A stretch of DNA of 64,000 bases from Nemertoderma westbladi (taxonomy: Eukaryota; Xenacoelomorpha; Nemertodermatida; Nemertodermatidae). The position numbers and the translations under genes were made by a program. Numbering within the stretch: the stretch's first letter is position 1; every line of letters begins with the position of its first letter. Below are positions 1 to 10,734 of the stretch, one piece after another. The notes under the pieces are model-generated. The model had not been told where the DNA came from and did no database searches. It worked only from the letters and a program-made list of their open reading frames with translations. Where the stretch lies: positions 1 through 64,000 of the forward strand of contig JAUCBJ010008198.1 of the NCBI GenBank assembly GCA_032718475.1. Reading direction: 5' to 3'.

Positions 1-1995
1 GAAATCGCGTCACGAGGAGCGACTCCAAAGGAATTGGTAAATACTCCCGAATGGTTAGGAGGACCTGACTTTCTCTACAGAGAAGAAGAAGAATGGCCTC
101 CCCATCTCACAACAGCAGAGATCAGACAGGCCAAGGGAGCGGAGAAAGTTAAACCCAAAACTCGAGCGAGTAAATCGAAGTTGTTTAAACCTGCGGTTGA
201 TCTATCTGTATTATTTACTTCCGGAGAGGATGCTTTGGATCAGAAACCCACCGCCACGACTAAAGAAGTCTTGGAAATCCGTGACAAGGATTGGAAATCT
301 GGAATACCAGATATTTCGCAAGGACTCTCACCTCTCTTGCAGAGAGCGATACGTCACTACAGTTCCTGGAATCGGCTCTGTAAAGCTGTTACCTATTTGA
401 AACGATGTTTTCATCATCGTTACTCCGGGACAAAGACCCATAGTGATGATGCTCCATCAACATCTGCACGAGTCCATGTTGTTAAAGATCTTCCCCAATA
501 CAAGGTATCCAACAGGTTTCTAAAGGAGAAGATCAGCTACCAGGAGCATGATGAAACCAACAAACAGATGCTGAGACTCCTACAATGCTATGAGGATTCC
601 GATAAGTATTTCCTGTTGTTAAGAAATCCACAGATGCGCTTAAGGGATCGCTTCTCTAGTACCATGATAGATGGGTTAATACGTGTTGGAGGCAGGCTAA
701 CCAACGCCCCATTATCCTTTGACACTAAGTTTCCCATCCTCATTAGAAATCTTGACATACAAATCAAGATAATTGTAGATGTTCATAGCAAACTGTACCA
801 TGCTGGTAGAGAACGAGTTCTGAGCGAAATTCGAACTCGCTACTATTTTTATAAACCCCGTAGGGCTCTGAACCAAGTTCTTAGGAACTGCATACCCTGT
901 AGGAAAGCATTCAGTAGGCCTTTAACACAGCGAGAGGCAGAATTACCTAGGGAAAGAGTAAGCTTCTATGAACCACCCTTTACTAATACCGGTGTGGATT
1001 TATTTGGCCCTATTGAAGTATATCGTGCCCGGACTATAGTCAAGAGATGGTGTGTCATCTTCGTTTGTATGACTTGTAGAGCTATCCATCTCGATATGGT
1101 AAACGATCTATCCACCAACAGCTTCGTGTTGAGTTTACGACGACAGATCGCTCGCTTCGGAACCAGTAACACGATGAGATCGGATAAGGGAACGAACTTC
1201 ATTGGCGCCAACAACGAAATTCAAGCTTACGTAAAGGACTGGAACAAAAGACAGGTGGACGATCAGCTAAGGATAACAGCGTCTAGCTGGACCTTCAACG
1301 CCGCCGACGCCCCTTGGTGGGGAGGAAGTTGGGAGAGATTGATTAGGAGCGTGAAGACTGCGTTCCATTTTATTGTGCCCTGTCGCGCTTATCTCACCGA
1401 CGAACTATTGCGGACGTTAATGGAGGAAATCGCCGCCTATCTCAACGAAAGACCGCTTATGCCAGTCTCTTCAAATCCTGATTCCCTGGAAGCGCTAACA
1501 CCCGCGCACTTTCTACTGAAGAAACCCGTAGCCATGCTCCCGCGATCGGAGATCACCGACGGAGACGAGTACTGCCGTCGAACCTGGCAACTTATGCAGT
1601 TGCTATCCCGTCGTTTCGCTGACCATTTCGAGAAACATTACCTGCCCACTCTACAACTTCGAACTAAGTGGTTTGCGCAGCAAGAAAACGTCAGCGCTGG
1701 AGACATGGTGCTTATTGTGGACCCCGATCTCCCACGTAAGCGATGGCAAACAGGACGTATCATCGAGACTTATATCTCGAGCGATGGTTTGGTGCGATCA
1801 GTAGAGCTCGTCGTCATGCGGTGGAACTTTAAGAAACCAGGGATAGTCTTTGAGACTCAACAGCTCAATCGCCCAGTGGGACGTTTATGTTTACTGGAAA
1901 GAGACAGAGAGCTCTCCGGAAACTATGGAAGGCAAGAAACTCTTCCCACGACCACTTCCCTAATCCAACCGACATCTAGGGACTCCCCAACTTAA
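1..1995 (+). CDS. BEL/Pao retrotransposon pol, C-terminal part (integrase), 5' end outside window
   Basis: The reading frame is open from base 1, so the protein continues upstream; a TTG at 34 is only the first possible start inside the window. Counting from there, 653 residues show the C-terminal half of a BEL/Pao polyprotein. An ASRG...WLGGPDFL stretch marks the usual end of the RNase H region. An HHCC integrase zinc finger follows (H251, H256, C286, C289). The integrase core has the acidic triad D322 (GVDLFGP), D384 (RSDKGTNF) and E434 (GGSWERL). The tail from about residue 500 resembles the DUF5641 chromatin-binding-like domain of this superfamily. The product would insert element cDNA into the genome. 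No stop or frameshift interrupts the visible part, so the copy may be young. Family assignment is firm; activity is inference. Confidence 0.95.
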   Translation, partial: EIASRGATPKELVNTPEWLGGPDFLYREEEEWPPHLTTAEIRQAKGAEKVKPKTRASKSKLFKPAVDLSVLFTSGEDALDQKPTATTKEVLEIRDKDWKSGIPDISQGLSPLLQRAIRHYSSWNRLCKAVTYLKRCFHHRYSGTKTHSDDAPSTSARVHVVKDLPQYKVSNRFLKEKISYQEHDETNKQMLRLLQCYEDSDKYFLLLRNPQMRLRDRFSSTMIDGLIRVGGRLTNAPLSFDTKFPILIRNLDIQIKIIVDVHSKLYHAGRERVLSEIRTRYYFYKPRRALNQVLRNCIPCRKAFSRPLTQREAELPRERVSFYEPPFTNTGVDLFGPIEVYRARTIVKRWCVIFVCMTCRAIHLDMVNDLSTNSFVLSLRRQIARFGTSNTMRSDKGTNFIGANNEIQAYVKDWNKRQVDDQLRITASSWTFNAADAPWWGGSWERLIRSVKTAFHFIVPCRAYLTDELLRTLMEEIAAYLNERPLMPVSSNPDSLEALTPAHFLLKKPVAMLPRSEITDGDEYCRRTWQLMQLLSRRFADHFEKHYLPTLQLRTKWFAQQENVSAGDMVLIVDPDLPRKRWQTGRIIETYISSDGLVRSVELVVMRWNFKKPGIVFETQQLNRPVGRLCLLERDRELSGNYGRQETLPTTTSLIQPTSRDSPT

Positions 1996-3643
1996 TATCG
2001 TTCGGAGTGGGCGTGTGACTCTATTATTTTATATTATTTTATTATTTTACATTTATGTATGTATTACTATGTAATTTTATTATAATCGTTTTATTTAATT
2101 TAGTAGAATATTATTTAGTGATTATTTAGTAGAATAGTGCAATATATTCGTGTTTATTACGTACGTAATTACTTATATTATATTTAGTGCGACGGCGAGA
2201 AATAATTCTTTTTCTCTTTCCTTACTGTCCGTATTATATTATAAATACGTAACTACAGTAAGGTGAAATGTCCGTACTTATTAAAGTACAATAAAGCCAC
2301 TACTATATTTAAGTATTATTGGTAGGCAGAGTATTAGGAATGCAAAGTTCAGATCCTCGTGTCTCGGCTAAACCAAGCTCTGGGTAGACCTTGGAAACGA
2401 CTTGCCTCTTCACACTGACATTGCTTCATGCGATATTGCTCTCATACCGTATATTAAATAATACATATAGTAGCGTGATGTCCCTTTAACAGTAGCGTAT
2501 AACGCAAAATAAATCTGTTAAACCCTTTGACCATCTGTAATTCTAGTCGATTAAGATATCGTGGCACCCACCGATATACTTGAAAGACAAATTATAGAAT
2601 CAGTGGTTAACGTCCCCAGACAAGTTCTGGAATAAATCGGTGCCCATCTCGAATATTAATTAGTTAACATTTACAAATCAAATAAGTCAAAATCTGTAAA
2701 TTTCAGATCCTTCAACAATTCTAGTCAATTAAGATATCGTAGCATTTACCGATATTCTTAACGAGACAATTTTCTTAGAATTAAGGATCTTGTGTCCCTA
2801 GACATGTTCTAGAATCAAAATATGTCCATTTAATTATCAAATAATAAAATTTCAGGGAATAAATTTAAATTCATGCCTTTTAATGAATTTAATAAATTGC
2901 CATTTTACGCAATTTATAAAGTTCCCAAAATTCCATTAATTAATAGGTCAAGGGAGCGGAGATTTATCTTATCATGCGTATGAGAGTGTGAAAGTCTCCC
3001 AAACATAGTCAATAGCCGATAAAATTCATAAAGTCATGTATAAAACAGGACATTGACTATTAAAGAATTACTATTAAATAACATCCCAGATCTGTATGCA
3101 TTGGAATTACCCTAATTCTACCGCTAGCTTTGCATAATGTCACCATAGCAACAACCACGCTAGAATTAGAATTGAGTTAAACGAACAATAGAAAGCTTGT
3201 CCCATTGAATAGCATAGGGAATAAATAGCGCACTACTAGTATCCAAGGATACATAATAATACAGTGACATTCTGGAAGGCATTGACTAACGGACAAATGG
3301 CCCAAATGTGCGTAGTTGTGACCAGTTGTGTGGTATTTGTGAGTTTATAGGTGAATGTTACTGCTGAAGTGTGTTTACAGTAGCTAGTCGCAATCGTAAA
3401 AATAACCTAACTCTCCAAGGAATACCTGAAGTACATCTAAGCCTTTGGGACGGACAGTGGAGTGACTTGTGCCGGTTATCGTTGTCGTTGTACGGCTACG
3501 TCATTGGCGAAAGTACAGCTACAGCGGTACATCGGCGCTGAGAATCTCCTACTGTCCGGGGGCAAGGGAGAAATAGGCAGCGACGCCCGCTCGCCTAACG
3601 ATATATAAACTCATTATAATATTGGTGAACTTGTATAACAGAT
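1996..3643. other. Non-coding stretch after BEL pol; candidate 3' LTR beginning near 2014
   Basis: No ORF above 60 codons is seen. A purine-rich GGAGTGGG lies just after the pol stop, followed by TGTGACTC at 2014, the arrangement expected for a polypurine tract and the first bases of a 3' LTR. A TATA-like TATAAAA at about 3040 would fit an LTR promoter. The 5' LTR lies outside the window, so the LTR end cannot be fixed. A TGG-starting primer-binding-like site just before 3630 would allow the LTR to run right up to the next ORFs, but this is speculative. Confidence 0.4.
2530..2840. repeat. Imperfect tandem duplication, period about 178 bp
   Basis: The block starting at 2539 (AATTCTAGTCGATTAAGAT) recurs in diverged form at 2717. 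Shared landmarks follow in the same order: ATATCGT, ACCGATAT, a GACAA, a CCC.AGACA.GTTCT and a closing TGTCCAT/TGCCCAT. Identity is moderate, so the duplication is old. It lies in the putative LTR. Confidence 0.75.
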
Positions 3644-3982
3644 ATGACTGAATTAATAGAAGATGATCTTGGTATCAGGGAGAGATATACTCTACCTTTA
3701 CAAGCGTTTGTCGATAGCTTGATACGCGGCGACGCTGATCCAACTACTACGGAGGACGATGGTCGTTATATCGAACCGCCAATGTCCCAGGAGCAACTTA
3801 CGCGTGAATTGGATTATAGAAAGTTCACTGCTCGCTACACGCATCATAATGGTACGTATATGGACTTCTTGACCACTGGTCATCCTATTGATTTACACGA
3901 TACCGACGATGTAGACACCGAAAGGGAAATGGTTTTGTTTAAATATCATGCCCAGCGGAGTCGAAACGATAAATTCGGTTGA
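3644..3982 (+). CDS. Small acidic ORF upstream of the Gag-like ORF, function unknown
   Basis: An ATG-started ORF of 112 codons gives an acidic, soluble protein with runs such as TEDDGRY and HDTDDVDTERE. No known domain, signal peptide or membrane segment is seen. It lies 125 bp upstream of the 591-codon Gag-like ORF, on the same strand and in another frame, and both follow the non-coding stretch after BEL pol. A possible acceptor (ATATTTCAG at about 4031-4039) lies between the two ORFs, so the two could be exons or cistrons of one retroelement transcript. It may be an N-terminal Gag piece or an unrelated short protein. Coding status is plausible because of length and position, but not proven. 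Confidence 0.45.
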   Translation: MTELIEDDLGIRERYTLPLQAFVDSLIRGDADPTTTEDDGRYIEPPMSQEQLTRELDYRKFTARYTHHNGTYMDFLTTGHPIDLHDTDDVDTEREMVLFKYHAQRSRNDKFG

Positions 3983-4107
3983 GGATAGTACTCGAATGTT
4001 ACAACCCTCCTACTGAGATCTTATTTCTGAATATTTCAGAATGCGAAATAGTTTTTCCTCTGCTCTACCATCGCTGTCGGAGAACATATTAGGCATACAA
4101 TGGGAAT

Positions 4108-5883
4108 ATGGAGAACATTCCATACCCTTTCGTGGATACTCAGCTGATTGCTCCTTGGGCCGAAGGCCGAGGTTTCTTTCGCACTATGTATGCCAATACA
4201 CCCAGCGGCATTACTAAAGTACAACGGACATCCATCGGACATCTTGCCTTTCAAGAATATGGTTGGAATTTCAAAGTTGGAAATCCTATAAATTACCAGC
4301 AAGTATATGGAGATCATTACTCTCGTTTATATTTTGATGGACCATTAACTGCGCCTGGTGCCGTATATAGCTTTATGAGTGTTCCCCTTCGCCCTTCCTT
4401 AGCTATATACACGATCTTTGAAAACGCAGCACTTGCCGGTTGGCTAGCCGATGTGTGCAGTCGTACCATACGCGCTCATCCGTTAATACTTGGAACTAAA
4501 CTCGCCAAGTTAGACGAACACAATAAGTTCATACGTTTCGAATGTTTCCGGCGCTTTCTGACTCCGTTCCGTAACGTCGATAGTCAGTTCAAGGATCGCG
4601 CGCTGACCAAGCTCAGTCTTAGAGACTCAGCTGCGGAGAAACTGAGTAGCGCTGGATTTGCCGTCTTTCAAGACGTTTGTATACAGAACCTACATTCATC
4701 CGTTATACAAAGACCCCGAATATCTACAGGTTATTCTGTCGTGGAAATACAGACAGTGGGTCCACTTACGGAAACCGACGCACCCACTTCGTCTATGCAG
4801 CTGGAGGATGAACCAGTATGCTTGGAATCAGAAGCGATTCAACCTACGGCTTCCCGGAGCAGTGACAATGATTATGTCATAGAGTGGTATCAAGGTCCAC
4901 AGCGTCTCACAGCGTACGATTATCGACACGCCAACTACGTTTCCCGAAAACGTTGTCGATTATGCGCATCGAGAGACCACTTCACTCCTCTAGACTCGAG
5001 CGTACCTTGTTCCTATTTCCTCGAACAACCGATGATGGAAATATATTGTGCTTATTGCCGGCTTAATAACTCTCATATATTTGCCGTCTGCCCACAATTT
5101 ATGACTCAATGTCACTACTGCCAACTTAAAGGACACGAAAGTTACAATTGTCCCTTTAATCGCGATTTAGAGAGCGTAGACGAGATGATCACCCTGCGAT
5201 ACATCCGAGCTTGGGAAGCGAACGCAGATTTACATTGCGAATCCAGACATCGCTATTACCCTGGACGAGCTTACGAGGGAGTTTACGCGTTCCATCCTTA
5301 CCTATTCGCGTCGATTGAACAGAAAACACGCATACCAAGTTACGAGTTAATAAAGCGTGTTGGTGAGTGTATTTCCACCAAGTTTGTCAGGAAATACCTT
5401 AGAAACGTTAACCCCAATGATATAACCACATATCACTTGATCAATTTTATCCGTCAGGACCCTGAGTATGGCGACATTTTCGTGAACTCGCATCCTGAAC
5501 TCCAGGAAGTATCTCGGCGCCCATATGAATATCGAACCCGAGAACGCGAGCTGGAGAGAACCATTAAACCGAGAAAGTTCCTCACCACTCACGGTCCACC
5601 CACCGCTAGTGTCCAGACGACCCGTCAAGGACCCGTAGGAGCTGCTGTCCTAAGACGCGCTCTAAAGGCCGTTAGACCTCACTCCACTGAGGTTGATATT
5701 AATCAACCAGGTACTTCGACCGGCGGGTATACCGATCGTAACCCTGCACCTTCTGATGCAATTATATTGCACCCTTCGCCTAGGAGCTACAGCCCTCCTC
5801 GTAAAGTGGCTCGCCCCAAAGAGAAAAGGACTCTTGCTAGCCTTAAGAAACTGCGTAAACGCCGTCCGCGCAAGAAAGACTAA
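4108..5883 (+). CDS. Gag-like protein with three CCHC zinc knuckles (retroelement, no pol downstream)
   Basis: Uninterrupted 591-residue ORF; an in-frame TAG at 4090 just before the ATG fixes the start unless the frame is reached by splicing. Residues 1-200 have no recognised domain. Three Cys/His clusters follow: C283-C286-H291-C301, C314-C317-H323-C328, and C335-C338-H343-C348. The last is an exact CX2CX4HX4C retroviral-type knuckle, as in nucleocapsid parts of Gag. The C-terminus is very basic (PRPKEK..., RKRRPRKKD), fitting nucleic-acid binding. No protease, reverse transcriptase or integrase ORF follows; a TG-starting LTR-like sequence appears at about 5954. It is probably the Gag of a non-autonomous LTR element, or a third ORF of the BEL element before it. 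A host zinc-knuckle gene is less likely given the setting. The coding ORF is firm; the Gag role is inference. Confidence 0.7.
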   Translation: MENIPYPFVDTQLIAPWAEGRGFFRTMYANTPSGITKVQRTSIGHLAFQEYGWNFKVGNPINYQQVYGDHYSRLYFDGPLTAPGAVYSFMSVPLRPSLAIYTIFENAALAGWLADVCSRTIRAHPLILGTKLAKLDEHNKFIRFECFRRFLTPFRNVDSQFKDRALTKLSLRDSAAEKLSSAGFAVFQDVCIQNLHSSVIQRPRISTGYSVVEIQTVGPLTETDAPTSSMQLEDEPVCLESEAIQPTASRSSDNDYVIEWYQGPQRLTAYDYRHANYVSRKRCRLCASRDHFTPLDSSVPCSYFLEQPMMEIYCAYCRLNNSHIFAVCPQFMTQCHYCQLKGHESYNCPFNRDLESVDEMITLRYIRAWEANADLHCESRHRYYPGRAYEGVYAFHPYLFASIEQKTRIPSYELIKRVGECISTKFVRKYLRNVNPNDITTYHLINFIRQDPEYGDIFVNSHPELQEVSRRPYEYRTRERELERTIKPRKFLTTHGPPTASVQTTRQGPVGAAVLRRALKAVRPHSTEVDINQPGTSTGGYTDRNPAPSDAIILHPSPRSYSPPRKVARPKEKRTLASLKKLRKRRPRKKD

Positions 5884-7502
5884 CTGTTTAGAGTATTTTT
5901 ATATTTTAGAAACTGTGATTTTGTATATTTTATAGACTTAAATATGGGAGCGGTGTAAAAGCTTTTGTGGGATAACTGATTCGTTTGCCTTGTTGGCCAG
6001 TTCCCCCCCAGTCGCTAGAATACTCTCAAAGGGATCTATAGCTAAAAATAGTGCAAGTTACCAGCTTATTGGCTGATTTGCTGTACGCAGGCATCTGGGC
6101 TCTGTTTAATCGGCCAACCAGCCTAGGGAGGTTGCGTCATAGCCTTGTTTTTGTATCTCCCAATAGAATTTGAGTTAGCCTTGATTTTGACCTATCACAG
6201 AGCTACTGAACTGAAATTTTCCTATCTCACTGCTCTTTCTCTGTGTTGAACGGGAGCTTCGTGGAATAAGGGTAGTTGGTATCCTCGTATAGAGCAGTAG
6301 TCACGAGTTTTTCAAAGCCACGAAAGAACGGCTTTGTAGTGTTTTGTGCTTTCTGCTTTTTAGCTCAACACTAGTAGGTTTAATTATAAGGACATATATC
6401 CTTTAACTCATGGAATCACTGCAATTTCGTAATCACTGCTGACACACGGCTTTTAATAACTGCTGAAACTGCTAAAATTACCTGCTCAATCAATACTGTA
6501 TACTGCTATTTGTTGTCGGTTATTCATTATATTTGTTGATGAATTATTATATTGGAATAACGAGAAATAACCCCGACACCCAATATTCTTGATATACCGA
6601 AGGTAAGAGAGAAAGGTTACCAATAACGATTGTGACTTATGTTAAAGTGGTTTGAAGTGAATCTAATGTTATTTGGTAGACCCTACATGAGTCAGTCTGT
6701 GTTCCTTTTATATGTGACTAAAATCAGTGAAGATTGGCAGATTAGTGTGCAGTATTGTGCAGCATTGTGTACGAGTGAGTCTGTTAAAGAAGCATTTCCT
6801 AAAGAATGCGCCATATATGTGAATTATAATTAAGCCATATCGTTGTGAGTAGTTTAAGTCATAACTCTGTTTATATAGATAAAGCGCCACGTCCAAAAGG
6901 AACTGTTAATATTCCCGAAGGTGAATAATATTGTCAGAGATTATATAATACTGTCAGTCGAATAATACATTAGGCTTACATAGCAATAAAATTAAACCGT
7001 CGAACCCAATCTCCCGGGAATATCCAGCGGGTGAATGATCGCGCACAGATTGGTTTCGACTAGTGTAGTGAATCAAATACTTGTCATAGGCTAAAAAGCG
7101 ATTTAATATCTAGAAGACATCTTAATTTGGCGGGTTAAACTGCCAAAGGTCTGAAAGCGCGAACAAGTGCCAATTTTGAAATAAGTGAATAATTTCTTCT
7201 CATATCAATTTTCAGAACCAATATATGATGCGGTTTACGAATTTAATACAAAAAATCGCATCAAAATTGGGTAACTTTCTGAAATCTGGTGTTATTCGCC
7301 CTTACCTCTCAAACTGAAAAAATACAGTTAACTGAGTGCATAATATGAGAACCGCGTTTTATGAGTATTTTTAGGAAGAAGGCAACGTAATAGAGTACTT
7401 TTCGAAACAAAACAATCATATTTTCTTATGAAATCATTTGCTGTCAATTAAAACAACGTTGTATCTAAAAATTCAGTGCTCATAATCTGCTTACATCATA
7501 AT
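5884..7502. other. Non-coding stretch after the Gag-like ORF; possible 3' LTR from about 5954
   Basis: GGGAGCGG followed by TGTAAAAGC at about 5954 looks like a polypurine tract and the start of an LTR. No matching 5' copy was found upstream of 3644, so the LTR reading is tentative. The remainder is AT-rich without convincing genes; ORFs of 60-64 codons at 6639-6896 overlap on both strands and look incidental. Confidence 0.35.
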
Positions 7503-7658
7503 GTCCCGCACTTTACGCTGAACACCATATTTTGTTTGTACAGGATAGACATATTACAATAGAATGATGATATGTCGTTTGCAAAGCACAAATATATGTA
7601 TCTTTAATCTGGAGTACTTAGTTTGTTTTTGGTGTTTCGTGTTATGTGGTAAACAGGT

Positions 7659-7686
7659 GTCCCGCACTTTACGTAAAGTGCGGGAC
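7659..7686. repeat. Perfect 28-bp palindrome of the GTCCCGCACTTTAC motif
   Basis: GTCCCGCACTTTAC is followed with no spacer by its exact reverse complement. The same 14-mer occurs singly at 7503, 8381, 8561, 11578, 11798 and 11978, with a one-base variant at 11600. It is probably the terminus of a DNA-element family, so two termini abut head to head here. Confidence 0.9.
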
Positions 7687-8029
7687 AAAAAGTAGAAATA
7701 TCAAAGGAAGTAAAGTAATGTGTACTTAGATGGGAGAACTTCAACTGGAATAATCATAACAGACATTTTAACTTCATAGAAATCTCTGATATTAAGACAC
7801 TATGAAAAAATGCATGAAGATCACATATATTTCAGTAAATAAAATATTCTCAAAATTGTAATTCCTCTATTTGTATTTGTATTAGTATTTCCAAACTCTG
7901 AATAATATTTGTAGGCCTGCCATTAACCTCTTCCTGGGTGGAGCATACTGCAAAGCTCCCGATATGATACGACCTAGACCGTACATGGTACGCTACTACA
8001 GTATTTATTAACGGTTTTTGGGTGCACTA

Positions 8030-8175
8030 CAGCACTGTCCCCCTTTCTTTGATTAATTGGTGGTGTGGGTTAATCTCTCATAACCTGATTTTATGATACA
8101 GTCGCACAATTTTAATTTGTATCTCATAACTGGGCCTCGTGCTGCGCGAAGGCCCCACGAACGTGTATACATGTA
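8030..8175 (+). repeat. Dispersed repeat family ending in CGTGCTGCGCGAAGGCCCC, copy 1
   Basis: The stretch from the CTGTCCCCCTTTCTTTGATT landmark to GTGCTGCGCGAAGGCCCCACGAA is shared with blocks at 18350-18616 and 19636-19908. Shorter forms of the terminal motif occur at about 12224 (plus) and 54888 (minus). Constant ends and variable interiors suggest a short interspersed or MITE-like element. Confidence 0.8.
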
Positions 8176-8374
8176 CGCAGTAGTAAGGGGCTTTACAGGG
8201 CCAACTAAGTTTGGTAGGTTAGGTTTAGTATTTTGGTTAGTGTTAGTTGCATTGTCATTCATTTTTAAGTTCAAATTATATGTGGCAATCTCACTGAAAA
8301 GTTTATAACTATCACTTATTTAGTCTGAATAATGTAATAATTAACGATTTAATGTGTTTATAAATGATAAAATC

Positions 8375-8586
8375 GTACGCGTCCCGCACTTTACAATTTT
8401 TTGAAGCAATAATTCTGAGACATAAACTGCTGCCGGTTTTCCAAACTGCTTTTTTTTACTGAACCGATAATTGGTGTTTCTAAGAAACACAAGCATTATA
8501 CTATTTTAGTTCATTTTCATGATGTACAGTGCTAAAGTATGCACAAAAAGTCGTACGAATGTCCCGCACTTTACATTGAATGAGCC
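8375..8586 (+). repeat. About 212-bp repeat bounded by two GTCCCGCACTTTAC motifs, copy 1
   Basis: It begins CGTACGC plus the 14-mer at 8381 and ends with a second direct 14-mer at 8561. It is nearly identical to 11791-12003, with only a few substitutions. No ORF. The preceding bases, CGTACG, recur beside several of the 14-mers. Confidence 0.9.
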
Positions 8587-9157
8587 AGATTAAGATTCAG
8601 TGGGCAATGCTGGTGAAGTAAAGACGAGGTCATACCAGATCTACATTTCTGGCAACCAACTCATGGAAAGCCTAGTCGTGGACGACCGGCCATAACATAT
8701 AGATCAACTTGAAAGGGATACTGAACTTGGGAGAAACGAAATTGCGACAACTATGGAGAATCGGGAAGCCTGGAAGGATTCATTTCCACTGTCCGATTTC
8801 GCTCGACCTACTGTAGTAGTAATAGTAGATCTTTAAGTGACCCCACTGAATTATTATTAATTCATTTCAAACATCTAATTTCTTTCTGTAAATCTAATTA
8901 TTAATTGCAGATTGATGGTAAATCTAATCCCTTCTCTAAACCATCGCTGAGGCATGAAACTGCCAGATAACCCAGAATTATGTTTAATATACATTTATTG
9001 ACGTCATGATATCAAACTTATTGAACTTAACATACTCAGAAATAAATTAGTTGTAGTTGTAGTTTTTAGGTATGTTTTTTTAATAAACCCGCCATTTTGA
9101 CAGCTTCCTCCTGTTTTTACAAAATATAAACCCCGCCACTCGATTCAGGGCACCTTG

Positions 9158-9182
9158 CCCCCCCCCCCCCCCCCCCCCCCCC
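9158..9182. repeat. Homopolymer C tract (25 bp)
   Basis: An uninterrupted run of 25 C. Similar G or C runs of 14-27 bp occur at 19742, 41881, 43724, 43794, 44185, 45296 and 55206. Confidence 0.98.
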
Positions 9183-9521
9183 TTCTTCAATTGTTTCTAG
9201 CCGAACAATTTTTTCGCGCACAAATCCTATTCCATTAACATCAATCATTAATTCCTGGTTGTATCATAATATTATATTTCAAAAAACCGTTCCTCAATTG
9301 TAATTAACACAGCTACTTCAACTAAAAGTTAAAAATTCCCAAAGACTCTGTTAATGGCAAGATAGATCTCTGAAATCATAAAATGGACATACACACAAAA
9401 TTAAAATGCACACTTAATGGCGTACACCTATAATATAATTGATACTATAAGATATTATACGCCGACTATTGTAGATAACAAGAGATTAATTGCAGTATAT
9501 TAAGCAAAGCTCGCCCTCAAC

Positions 9522-9569
9522 CAAGGCGTCCTTTAATAATTTAATATAATTGTATTAAAGGACGCCTTG
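9522..9569. repeat. Perfect 17-bp inverted repeat with 14-nt loop
   Basis: CAAGGCGTCCTTTAATA at 9522-9538 pairs exactly with its reverse complement at 9553-9569. The stem has no mismatch. No gene lies within 1 kb. It could be a small hairpin element or a structured RNA; nothing shows transcription. Confidence 0.9.
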
Positions 9570-10734
9570 CCCACAACCCATAGGTTTTAAAATTCTTTTA
9601 GGTTCTTAAAAGAACTTTAAATTTTTAAAGTTATTTTAATTTAAGGTTTTCAAATTAATGTATCTTTTGATTCACCTCTAAATTAAATTTATTTCTTTCG
9701 ATAAAGAACACATAAAGTTTATATTTTATAATTTGTGCCGTCTGGGAGCGGTGATCCTATACAGCCGTGTTCTGTAGACGCAGCCAGCCGGCAGCAGCAA
9801 GCATCCGTGATGGCAATAGCTGATCCTTCAGTCAGGTTTCTGACAACAGTAAAATCATCAGGAACATATATGCTATGCTTCAATCGAACACAGATTCCAC
9901 TTGCCCTTAAATATCAGTACCCTCAGTAACTACAAGCATTACCCCAAGTATGGCCACAAATAATATGCATACAGTTACATTCGCCATATTACTGGCTTTA
10001 TTATTAGGTGCCATACGTTAGACGAACTGTCCCCTTTTGTCTCCTAGTACAGTATTATGCTGGGATTTCCAAGCTTGTAGTGTCTAATTTAATTGAATTC
10101 AATTTAAATTTAAATTATGATGTCTACTAATGTAGCCATGCTCCACAGAATGATTATATATCACTGTAGAGATATATAGTGATATCACTAGTGTGTCTGA
10201 TAACAATGTTGATGTATGAAACAGTATCAAGCAAACAAACAAATATGGATTTCACCGCATGAGATATTTTACAAGCTCACAGCTCAGTAACTCATACCGT
10301 AACAGTAACACAAGGGATTATATTCAATGGAATTTTAGTACAAGCGACTGTATTATCGATTAATATAGAGATATATGCAACATATTGCATAATTTAGTTA
10401 CTGCTAATTTAGAATTCATTTGTTACGTCCAAAATATGATAATAATATTTAAGTTTAAGATAAGAAAGGTGTTCTGTTAGTATGGGCCATTTGGGGCCTA
10501 CCAGATGAAAATAAGGGGGGTGGGGTGGTGGTAGATGGGGGCACTAAAGATGTTAGCGGGTAAAAATAAACTGTGAGACATCAATCGGTAAAAACGAATC
10601 AGAGACGAAAAAATAATACAAAATCTACGTATTTTCAGCCTCGGCAATGATCGAATCCCTATCGAATCCCTAAATCCCGATACCTCTAGACAGCTAGACT
10701 ACCAGACTACTCGACAGCCAGAAAAAGCTATTAA

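Larger units (their letters stand above)
8587..10734. other. Non-coding, AT-rich region
   Basis: Apart from the C tract and the hairpin listed separately, no supported gene is seen. An ORF of 64 codons at 9735-9929 (Gln- and Ser-rich start) has no recognisable domain and is not called. A small G-rich patch lies around 10515-10545. Confidence 0.6.

Noticed and set aside
2330-2410. Possible tRNA-like stretch (GGTAGGCAGAG, GTTCAGATCCTC)
   Set aside because: No cloverleaf pairing could be drawn and no anticodon arm was found.
8053-8308. ORFs of 71-73 codons on both strands
   Set aside because: They lie in a dispersed repeat; the same sequence at 18350 and 19636 has different frames.
9735-9929. 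64-codon ORF after a GC-richer patch
   Set aside because: No domain, no splice context that can be trusted; could be a chance ORF.
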